Assembly (NCBI GenBank): GCA_964016985.1
Contig: OZ024823.1
Location: 107,744,476 to 107,808,475, forward strand
Direction of reading: 5' to 3'
Source of the DNA: Anodontia alba
Taxonomy: Eukaryota > Mollusca > Bivalvia > Lucinida > Lucinidae
DNA length: 64,000 nt
Shown: positions 38,801-50,800 of the stretch, one piece after another
How the letters are laid out: each line of letters opens with the position of its first letter
Position numbering within the stretch: position 1 is the first letter of the stretch
The notes under the pieces: generated by a model
Told to the model about the DNA's origin: nothing
The model's database searches: none
The model's input: only the letters and a program-made list of their open reading frames with translations
Position numbers and translations under genes: made by a program

Positions 38801-41800
38801 ACGTCGTTAGCTTTGAACAACTGGGCCCTGTGCATTAGATATTGTACTTACTAGAACAGTTAACATTTTGACAGGTAATGAGCTCGTTAAGCTTACAGTG
38901 CTTTGAACAACTGGACCCTGATATTTTTCTTATTTTCTGCAGAAAATAAGGCTTGTCATTTCCTGCAAATCATCTTATAAGGTGTCAATTTGCATAAAAT
39001 GTCTAACCCTATTTTCTGAGAAAAATTTCAAAATATCTTTAGCTGATTGTTTTTACCCAGCATACTAGGTTTTAATATAAAACACACAGCTATTAACAGG
39101 AATTACAAAACTTTCTAAATATGCCTCATTTGAAAAAAAAAAAAAAAAAAAAGAAATGATGGCTGTCTAATTCATTGATATTAAGTACATATGTATGAAT
39201 TACCTACATTTTACTTGTGCTTGAGCTTATATTTTGTTTATTTTACAGCAATGAGTATTTATTTAAGTAAGCCCATTGCACAGCTTTAGTTCAGAAAGCA
39301 TTTTTATACTGTGTAAATAGGGAAATGAATACACTTGCAGAGGAGGCAACTCTTTCAAAATTGTTTTGCCTCCCTTCTGAAAAGGAAATCCACTCTAGAA
39401 GGAAAGAATTTGCTCCCTTTGGGAGCAAATTCTTTCCTTTTAGAGTAGACCCCTTTTCAGAAGGGGCTTGGTGTCCAGGAAAGCAAAACGTCGCAAAAGT
39501 TGTCTCCCTGATAAGGAATGGCAGAAAATGAAGCAAGTGTATCGAGCCCCATAAATTATGTTCATATCCAGATTTACTGCTGTATTAAAAGTCTGGTACA
39601 TGATGTATACTCTCTATTCTGCTATGCTGATTTCATTTCTCATGCTTTATTTCTTTTTTTTTTTTTAATATTTTTCTGTAGTAATGAAGACCACACTATT
39701 TATCCTAAGGTTTTGGACATAGCTAAACAACAATGTAGACTTGGATCAGAATGATGCATCTATTCAGGATTTACACTGTTTGCCATTCATCTAACAGATT
39801 TTAGATACATGAACAGCTAGTAAAATGAACTGGTTCAAATTTTAGGGCAGGTATGGGAAGGAGTTTATGTCCCAATATTTAGGGTAAATTAGGCACAGTG
39901 AAACCTGTGTAAGAGAGCCATCTTTGAGACTGACATTAAATAGTGGCTGATGTGGAAAAAGTTGTCTGTCTTATAAAGGTACATATCATGTAATTTTGCT
40001 AGCAAAATTACATGACATGTACCTTTCTAAGACAACCACCTTTCCACATCAACCACTTGTCAGTCTCAGAGGTGGCTTTCTTACACAGGTTTCACTGTAT
40101 CTGAATGTATTTCTCTTCGGCAATTCTTATGCTTAAAGACTTGAGGCAATTCTACTAATTGTTTTGCTTATAATAAGCTTTTTCTGCACAGGAGCCAGGT
40201 TGCTTGCAAACACTGGTTTAGAAACTGCACAGCAGCAATCAGTTTATCTTGCAGAAGTGCCTCACTGAGGTCCTTCTTGTTATTGCTTGCAGTATATGTA
40301 TTGATGCAGAATAAGGAAATTATCTAAAATACTCCTTTTATTTAGCCCATTTTAGTCTTGAAACTCCAAAAAGCATAACTGGCAGACAGTGCAGACCCAG
40401 ATCAGATGCCACGGAATGTGGCATCTGGTGATAGTTGTCACTGTTTGCAAATAGTTAGCCATTTTTTTTCTAGGACTATCTAAATCACATAGCCTAGCTG
40501 CTATATCTAAACTTGAAATTGGACTTTCCCAATATCTAGTATGGAGAGAGTTTATTCAGTTTAAAATGGTTTATGTGTTTCATTATATATGCCTGTTATC
40601 AGAGATATTGTAAGTGGTATTGATGATATATTGGATGACCGACCAAAACCACGAAAGTCAACAGGCTGGGACAGGTTGGAGTTTTAAATGGTGCCCTTTA
40701 GATGTCACAGACTAATACATCTCACTTTTTAGTTCACCTGAGCCAAAGGCTCAAGGTGAGCTATTGTGATCACTCACCATCCGTCGTCGGCGGCGGCGGC
40801 GTCATCTGCGTCGTCGTCATCCGTCCGTCCACAATCTTTAAACAACATCTCCTCCTAAACCACTGATTGGATTTTGACCAAAGGTCACAGGAATGATCCT
40901 TTGTTGATCCTCTTTCAGAGTTGTTCAAATGGTTCAGGTCCATTGCATATCTAGGTCACAGAAGCTAAAAATAGATTTTCAAACGTAAAAAAATCTTCTT
41001 GTCAGAAACCACTGGACCGATTTCAATATAATTTTGCAGAAATGTTCCTTTGGTGATCCAAGATTGTTCAAGCCATTTGGATTAGTCAAAAAACATGGTT
41101 GCAAGGGGGCGGGGCTTATTTTCCCTATATATCTATATAGAAAATTTTAAAAATCTTCTTGTCAGAAACCACTGGAACGATATCAATATAACATTGCAGG
41201 AATGTTTCTTTTGTAACCCTCTAACAAGATTGTTCAAGCCGTCATGATTCGTCAAAAAACATGGCCACCAGGGGGCGGAGCCTTATTTTCCTATATATCT
41301 ATATAGAAAACTTTAAAAATCTTCTTGTCAGAAACCACTGGACCGATTTCATTATAACTTGGCAGAAATGTTTCCTTGGTGAACCTCTACCAAGATTGTT
41401 CAGGTAATCGTGATTATTAAAAAAACATGGCAGCCAGGGGGCGGGGCTTATTTTCCCTATATATCTATATAGAAAACTTTAAAAATCTTCTTGTCAAAAA
41501 CCACTGGACTTGGCAGAAATGTTTCCTTGGTGACCCTCTACCAAGATTGTTCAAGTAATCATGATTCTTCAGGAAACATGGCCGCCAGGGGGCGGGGCTT
41601 ATTTTCCGTATGTATCTATATAGAAAACTTTAAAAAATCTTCTTGTCAGAAACCAATGGACTGACTTCAATATAACTTGGCAGGAATGTTTCTTTGATGA
41701 CCCTCTACCAAGGTTGTTCAAGCTGTCATGATTCGTCAAAAAACATGGCAGCTAGGGGGTGGGGCTTATTTTCCCTATATATCCATAAAGAAAACTTTAA

Positions 41801-44800
41801 AAATTTTCTCGTAAGAAACACTTGGACTGAGTTCAGTGTAACTTGGCAGGAATGTTGCTTTGGTGACCTTCTACCAAAATTGTTCAAGCCCTCATGATAC
41901 GTCAAAAAACATGGCTGCCAGGGGCCAGGGCTTAATTTCCGTATATATCTGTATAGAAAACTTTAAAATTCTTCTTGTCAGAAACCACCTAACTGATTTC
42001 AATATTACTTGGCAGAAATGTTGCTTTGGTGACCCTCTAAGATTGTTCAAGCAATCATGATTCGTCAGAAAACATGGCTGCTAGTGGTGGGGCTTATTTT
42101 CCCTATATATCTAAATAGAAATGGAAAACTTTAAAAATCTTCTTGTCAGAAACCACTGAACCGATTTCAGTATAACTTGGCAGGAATGTTCCTTTGGTGA
42201 CCCTCTATCAAGTTTGTTCAAGCTGTCATGATTCATCAAAAACATGGCCTTTAGGGGGTGGGGCTTATTTTCCTTATATAGCTATATAAAACACTTTAAA
42301 AATCTTTTTGTCAGAAACCACTGGACCAATTTCAATATAGCTTGGCAGAAATGTTCTTTTGGTGACCCTCTTTCAAGATTCAGTTCATCCATCATGATGC
42401 GTTAAAATAACATAGCCGCTGGATGGGCAGTGCTATAAAATTTATACAAAAATCTTAGAGCAGTGAACTTGGCTGAAACTTCAACAGTAAGTATGCAAAT
42501 CTGTTTGCTCAGGTGAGCGATATAGGACCATCATGGTCCTCTTGTTTTATAAACATATTTGTGAGACCAAGACAAAATAGCTATGCTTCCCTCTCTTTGA
42601 TAGTGTTTTTGTTTTACTGAAAGAACATTCAGATGCAATCTGTTTTTGCAGGCTATTTTTTGTGTTAATACTTTGTATAGATATAAAACATCCACTAAAT
42701 TTGGTGTCAGCAAGTTGAAATTTGTGGGAATACATTCATGTAGAGAAGTATCCACTTTCTGCGAGGTGCTGTGTACTTCGTATTTGTATTGTGTCAGTTT
42801 GGTTGTTTAATATTTAAATATCTGGCATGTCTATACAAGTTTAAAAAAAATGTCAGAGAAAGTAAGTTTGGCTATCAAGTCATCTATTTTTGTTAAGCTT
42901 TAGCACTATTGGGCAAATTCAGTAGATTACATATTGATGATATTTATGTCCCTCCACCTATATAGAGGGGGACATATTGACTTTGTGGCTGATCCTGTTG
43001 ACATCGGCATCAGCATAGGCATTGGAGTGACACTTTCTTGTCTTCACAATATCTTGTGAACCAGTGATTGGATTCTTACCAAACTTTCATAGATATATAT
43101 ATTGGACATGATAAAGATCTGATTTGATTTGGTGATTTTGACCTTATTTTCAAGGTCACAATAGTAGAAAACTGAAAATTCACGTTAGGGGGACATTTGT
43201 TTTCTCTGAAAATACTTACAGGGTCTGAAATTTCTTAGTATTACAAACTCTCTCTTCAGGAGACAATTCGCATGTAATTTCAAGCCTTGTTTTCTTAGGA
43301 AAACTAAGAAATATACTTCAGAATGTGATATGTGAAATTTTAACCCAGTATTCTAGGCATTTAGGAAGCAGAATTGGAGCTATTTTGATCTTAGTCTAAT
43401 TTTCCCTGTACACAAGATTAAGACTTTGTAGACATGGTAGACCTTGATCAGCTTGTGACTATTCATTATGTCTAAGGACTCATTTCTTCACACATGCCGA
43501 AACCTTGCTCTGTTTGTGGCTTTATGGGCTGTTCTGTATGAATACAGCACCCTGTAGACTGGGCAAGATAAACTTCGGTTTCTTGGTAGTATTTACCCTA
43601 AAAGTGCCAAACGAAATGTGTAGCAGACGACATTCTGATTTTTTTTTTTTTATTTTTCAGGGAAAATAAGTCTTGGCATTTCATGTGAACAATCTGCTTG
43701 GCAGACAGTTCACAGGAAATGTCAAGACCTATTTACTTTGAGAAATAAAAAGAAAAAAAAAAAAAATATTTGAGAATTTCATCTGCTGCAGTTGTGACTG
43801 GCACTTTAGGGTTAATATGCAGTTTGATCTGATGTGTGTTCATCCTGATCTGGGTCTGCGAAGACCTCCTGATTCAATTTCAGGCTGATTAACATTTTAC
43901 ATGCTGGGTAAAAATTTCAGCAGACATTTCAAAATATTTTTTTATTTTTCCTAGGAAATAGGTTTTCTTATTTTTCCTAGGAAATAGGTTTTGACAGTTC
44001 ATGCAAATTGTCTCCAAAAGAGACCATTTGCATGAAGTGTCAGGTCGTATTTTCTAGGAAAAATTAGAAAAATTGCATCAGTTTGACATCTGCTGAATTT
44101 GCCCATAGCATGGTAAGTGTTTAGGGTCTAATTAAAATTTTGACATTTTATGTGCAAATACCATATTTGATCTAATTACTGCACTGTATTCTTTTATTTT
44201 TCAGAATTACTATTAACACTTGTAAAATGTCGACCTTATAAGTACATACTTTAAAGATATTCCTTGTAAAGGCATATGTTGTTGGTACACAATTTAATTG
44301 CCTTGAGGCAATTCAAATGAGTACCAACAACATATGCTTTTATAAAATAAGATAAAAGTACTTGGCTGTAATATGAAGACTAAGGAATTGCTTGACTGTG
44401 CTTAGGGGGTGGTCGGGTGGTGCGAAGGTGCTGTGTATCTTACATCACTGGGGCGTCAAGCTGATATTGGCTTACAATTGGGCAAGGCCTGCTATCCTTG
44501 TAGTGGGTAAGGGTAGATGGGGAATGTTTTTATTTCTTCTGTTTCTTCACTTTCATTCCTGTTCCTCTTTCTTCCCTGTCCCTCTCTTTCATCTCCTCTA
44601 CTCTCTCTTCTATTTCTTTTCTCCCTTTCTCTGGGAGACGACACAAAATGACCCTCAAGGGTTGATGTGTCGTTAAACCCCAACACAATCAATTGACTGT
44701 GCTTATAGGGGTATGTGTGGTATTTAGATCAAATACAGTATATATAATTAAACATGAATTGTATTAACATGTGGTTTTTATATAGAAATTCTTAATTTTT

Positions 44801-47800
44801 CACATTGAGTAATTGTGTTTACCTTTCCCCACATATTTCTTTATTCAGTGCACTGTTTGACTTGTAATTCTTTGCACACTGGTCATTTGACAGTAGAGGA
44901 CAAATAGGAGTTATTTTCTTTATTGTTTTTCAGGAAATACAATTTTAGACGATAAAGTTAACATGACATGCCATGTCTTGTTTTCTTGGAATGATAAGAA
45001 AAATAATCATGCCAATTCTTTCACTGTTTTGCCACTGTCCAGCCACATTTTCAGCCATCCATTTACATTATATTTTGCTGTTGGCATTGATTAACTCTTG
45101 TTCTGCTGAACCCAGATATACACTGACTTTACAAACAGTGTAGATCCAGATCAGTTGGCTTCTTGATCTGGATCTGCACTGTTTGCCATTAAGTATGTAA
45201 ATCTATATCAACAGCCTTGATCAAGTAATCTGATTGAAAATTAGAAATGGGTGTGGCTTCTTAATTTATTCAACAGGACAAGGGTTAAGCCTCAATGCAG
45301 GAACATTTGAGCTGCAAAATGAGAAAACATTGTTTGACATGTGTGCCCAGTGAAGACTCAAATCGGACTGCACATTCTTGCAGTCTGATCAGTCTTTGTT
45401 GTCCCTTTGAAGAAACTTTGTCTCCTTAACTATCTAAAATGCACCAGTGAAGATTCTGATCAGACTACGCAAATGCACAAGCTGATCTGAATCTTCGCTG
45501 GGCACATGTCTGCAATTATGTTTCTGATGCTGAGGCTGCAAATGGTTCAGAATTTTGCCTATGAAAAGTAGTTTTACCTTCTGAAATGTAATACTGTATA
45601 TAAAATTCAGTCACTTTAGCAAGTGGAGTTTAAAGTAATTTTAAAATATTATTACCATTAATTTTATTTTTTAAATTTGCATTTAAAATCAGTTTAATTA
45701 TTAAATCATCTGCGTTACAGCCCAAAATGTAAGTATGAAGGAAATGTGTTTATTTCTTTGTACACTACCTGAATATTTTCAAATTGATTTTTTAAACATT
45801 TTAAAATTATTCATAAGAAGCAATGATGTCATAGGCCCCTAATGAATATTGATGGAACACACATGAGCTAAAACTTGAGATCTCAGTAGTTCTGTAGATA
45901 TTTAGAATATATGAATAGGATTTTCTTCACAGGACTCAGCAGACACATTTTTTTTTTTTTTTATTTTTAGCTGTGGTAAGTATTTTTTGGAGTTATACTA
46001 GATGTACCCTGTCTGGCATTTTATGATTCCATCATTCTGTCATTCCATGATTTCATCATACTGTTTTTCTGACAGCTTAAGTTTTTATATCACTACTTTG
46101 GAAAAGTGAGGCTTATAATGGATCTCCTATGTCAGATTCCATGATTCCTCCCAGCTAGCATTCTACTTAACCCAAGTCCTGCTGAACCTGGATATGTCCT
46201 GCATTTGCAAACAGTGTAAATCAAGATCCGTTGGCTACTGAAGAAACCAACTGATCTGGATCTGCACTGTTTGCCATTAAGAATGGGAATTTATATCAAC
46301 AATCAGGATCAAATAATTTGATTGGCTGAAAATTAGAAGTGGGTGTGGCATATTAATTTATTCAGCATGGCAAGGGTTAATGCTATATTGGACAGTTATA
46401 GACCCAACAGGATTCCTGTCAGGCTGATAATGGTCTAATATAGATTTAAGTAGAATGCTAGCTGGGCTTTTATACTGAAGTAGTGTCGTAGGGGGATATT
46501 TTTTGTTACATGAGCTACATTTTTAGCTTGATGGACTTATTTGCTGAGTGTTAACCAGCTCAGTGCTCATGTATTTCAAATAAGTCTTCTAAGTTGTTCT
46601 TAATTTTTCGTGACATTAGTGATTGTGGGGGCATTTTCTTGAAATTAAAATGAAGTCACAAATGCTAAGCACTGATCATAGAGAAAATATTTTAAAATGC
46701 TGCTTTTCACCTATAAGAAGTCTTAAAAGAAACATAAAACAGATTCTTGGGAAAAATTAAAATCTGTGTATTGACTATTTTCAGTGAGAGGTTAAGACCT
46801 AGAAGCCCAGAAAAAAGTGATGAATCTGATAATGGTAAGTTTTGAAGAGATACAGTTTCTATTGTTTCCTAATTCTCTGAACATTATAGTAAATTTTCTT
46901 AAAAGTTTGAACAGAGAAACAATAATGAGCCCAAAATTTTATTAAACTATTTTCTACAGTGAATTAAATGGAAATAACAAGTTTTGCAAAGGGAGACAGT
47001 TTAATTTTTTCTCTTTGCAAAATTAGTTACTTCAATCAAAGAATTGATAGTACAGGGCAGTTTTTTATAACTATGGTTGAGAGTCCATGGATCAGCATAG
47101 CAGTATAGGTGAGTAGTATTATAACATGGCTAAATGAGAGAAGGATTGTAATATACGGAGATGAATGAGAGAGGGGTAAAGGGAGGTGATATTCAGAAGA
47201 AAAACTTACTTTTCTTTGCTTAAAAACTTTAGGTACTCTTTGGAATAACCTCACAGAGGTGGAATTATTGAAAGATTTTTAATGCAAAAAAATTGTCCTC
47301 GTTATTTCCAGTTATCACCTTATCAGGAACTATGAATACATGTATATAGAACTTATAGGCAAATAAATGTTTAAGTATGTAGAATCAATGACATGATAAG
47401 ATCTTATCAAAAGTACATGTAGCATTATTAATAGATAGTGTTTTGATGAGCAGTAGTGCAATTTCCAGACAGGAATCACAAAAAGGATGCAACGGAATAA
47501 TATATGTGCCACTGCAAAAAAAGAAACAACACAAAACATGAAGGCGCATTAGCTCCAAAACATAGATACATGTGAGTAAATTGCTTGCACAGTATTTTGT
47601 AAACATTTACCACTGGAATTGATATTGGCTTACAGTTTGGCAGGGCCTGTTATCCTTGCAGTAGGTAAGGGTAGAGAGTGAATGTTGTCATTTCTTCTGT
47701 TCCTTCAATTTCTTTCATTTCCCTCTTTCTTCCCTATCCCTTTTTCATCTCCTCTACTATCTCTTTTCTCCCTTTCTCTGGGAGACGACACAAAATGACC

Positions 47801-50800
47801 CACAAGGGTTGATGTGTCATTAAACCTCAACACAGTCAATCAGTAGAGGACAAATTGATGATATTTTTCTTTTTTTCCCCAGAAAACAGGATTTGACATT
47901 TCATGCAAATTGTCTCCAATGGAGACAGTTTGCATGAAATGTCAAAACCTGTTTTCTGGGAAAAGTAAGAAAAATATTTTAATATGTCCTCTGCTGAATT
48001 TACCCAGAATGCTTAGCATTAAAAGACTTCTTGGCACAAAGGCTTCAACCATAGAGTCTAATATTGGCAAAAAAAGTCATATCTGTAGATAAGAGCTGTA
48101 TCCTGATAACTGTGATTTTTATTTTTCCAGAAACAAGTGTTTTGTATGTATGTTCTTGTTAGAAAGGCCTTGCTGTATTGTTATTATATTTGACTTTCAG
48201 AAATCCCTGTGATACCGGACCTAGAAGAGCAACAAGAAGAAGATCTCACACAGAAGATAGCTTATGCTCCAAAGTAAGTAATCCAGAGATATTTTAAATT
48301 TGGCCATTGTTGTGTTGGCAGCAGCTTACAGCCATTCCTAGCTGGCTCAGTTGGATGCACATCAGACTGGTGATAAAAAAAGTCAAGGGTTCGAGTCCTG
48401 TCGGGTCTAGACCGGCAACATTCTTTAGTGGAGAGTTATCATGAAATATTTACTGCTTAACTGCTTGACTATGCCTGCCCAGAAAAAGTTTTGTTAGGTA
48501 CACTGACCGGCTTGATATGATTTTAATAGTGTTGATTGGGCTGTTAAACTCCATCAGAACCAACCAGTCATTGGCCATTCCTACTCACTACCTTCACTTG
48601 CTAAGTTTTGAGTTGGTTAAGTATACCACTCTCAGGGCTAATTTGGCATGAAATGTCAAAGCCTATTTTCTGGGAAAAATAAGAAAAAACATTTTAAAAT
48701 GTTGCCTGATGCAGGCTAAGCATTAAACATATGTTGTGGGGTAGTTATTAAGATAATTTCCATGCTCTCCACCACGTTTCACTGCAAACAATAAAAATTA
48801 GCTGCTATTAACACTTACCACGCTATGGGTAGATTCAGCAGACGACAGATATTTTTCTTATTTTTCCTAGAAAACAGGATTTGACACATCATGCCAATTG
48901 TCTCCTTAGGAGACAATTTGCATGAAGTGTCAAATCCTATTTTATAGGAAAAAATAAGAAATATATTTCAAAATGTCATCTGAAATTTTTACCCAGCATG
49001 CAAAGTGCTGAAGTATGTTACTGTACCTTAGATGTTCAGATACTATAAATTCTTTAACTTTTTATCCTAAAACAAGTCTATTTGAATACATTGCTCCAGA
49101 TAAGAGAGCTATCCAGATAAAGGCTTTATTGTTTCTTCTTGAAAACATACGTTCTATGGAGTCTTATAACTGTGATTACTGCAGGGTTTTCCTTGTCTCT
49201 CAAAAATTTGAGACTTGGCCCCTCTCTGACTGAGGTCCCCTAGACCTTTATTCCCATATGTCCCCTAAAATATGGGCCAATAGAGACATATGTCCCCTTA
49301 AATAAATTTCTGAGGGACAACCCTGATTATGTATAAAGAAACAAAATCAATTTTGAAATTACCAGGGCCCAGTGGTTCAAAACTAACGATGTCGTTAGTT
49401 AACGATTCATTAAAATTTACATCGAATGATATGCAAATATTCTGAAATTTTTTGCTGAAGGAAATGTGAGTAGCTTTTGCATTGCAAAAGCTACTCACAT
49501 TTTTTCAGCAAAAAATATCAGAATATTATATATTGAATCCACTAAAACAGTTAACGAAATGACTCTTAACGAGCTCGTTAACGACGCTTTGAACAACTGG
49601 GCCCAGACGATTAATAAAATCATTAGAATGACAGTATGTATATTTCAGTGTTGCAGTGAACAGAGTAGCTACATACAGAGAATTAGATAATGATCTTCTG
49701 AAGCAGGCAGCGTTTCTAACTCTTGTAAGTATGCTCAGGAATATCTTATCAAGAACAAGTGTAACACTTCATTATGCAACAAGCTTGGCCTGATTGGCCT
49801 GCATATATGCCAGCTCATTCTCTATTATCAGTATGAGCTTTCAGTGTGAGAAAATGCCCCTTAGGACAGTGGCCACTGCCCCCTGCATTACGAAAACACA
49901 CCTATAAAAATATACTGAAAATTTTACCACCAAAAATGAAAATTTTCAGTTAAAAAATCCTAATATTTTTTCATATTTCTTCTCAAAACATAGATTGTGG
50001 GTACTTGTTAGAACCGCCTCGGCGAGGCGGTTCTAACGAGTACCCACAATCTATGTTTTAAGCAGAAATAAGAAAAATAATGTATACCCCTGTAAACCCC
50101 AGTTTTACTGCATAAAAGTGGGGTTTAAGGGGGTCAAAATTATATAGGCATGTTTTCGTGATGGGGTTCTGCGAAATAGAGGGACTACATTTTCACCTAT
50201 GTCAGAGCTGCTAGTAATAAGGCATGACTTTAGCTTGTCATTTGATCAAATTGGGTCCAACCACAGGTGCTTGCAGTTCAGTCCTTAACCCCATAAAAAT
50301 GCCTTAATCCTAAGGGAAGTGTATAGGCTATATAGAATTTACTTTTTGGGCGTTTTATATGGGTTTAAGGGATAAATACCAAGCACATGTGGTCTATCAC
50401 ATTTAAGACATCTTGATACAACTGAAATATTGTTGACTGGGTCTTTAACTTCAATTCGACAACAATATTCTTATGACAGAGTGCTCAGCTAATGCTCGGT
50501 TCAGGCATAGTGCAACAATTGAATAGTGTTAAATTAAGACTAAAAATTTCATAGCTTTCTAGCAAAAAGTATTGACGTTTTTATTTCTCCATGAAATTAT
50601 ATATTTTCGGTATCTCCATGAAAATATGTTTTGGGTACTCACTTCACCAACGTGCTTCTAATGAGTACCAAACATACAAGTTCTGATGGAGAAATGAGAA
50701 AAAGTTATCTAGATGTATATCTGGGGGGTGAGAACAGTCGCTAATAATCAATCCTGAAATCTACAAATTCAGTCAGGAAACCACCAATATTTTTCTTATT

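Noticed and set aside
45721..45728. Possible 8-bp microexon (acceptor GCGTTACAG, donor GTAAGTATG) in IFT43 intron 5
   Set aside because: Both splice signals are good, but eight bases break the phase and bring a stop in exon 6. Kept as a likely recursive or decoy splice site only.
49181..49327. Second hAT-type MITE (CAGGGTTTTCC ... GGACAACCCTG)
   Set aside because: The ends look right but the flanking eight bases (GATTACTG and ATTATGTA) do not form a duplication, so it is not listed as an element.
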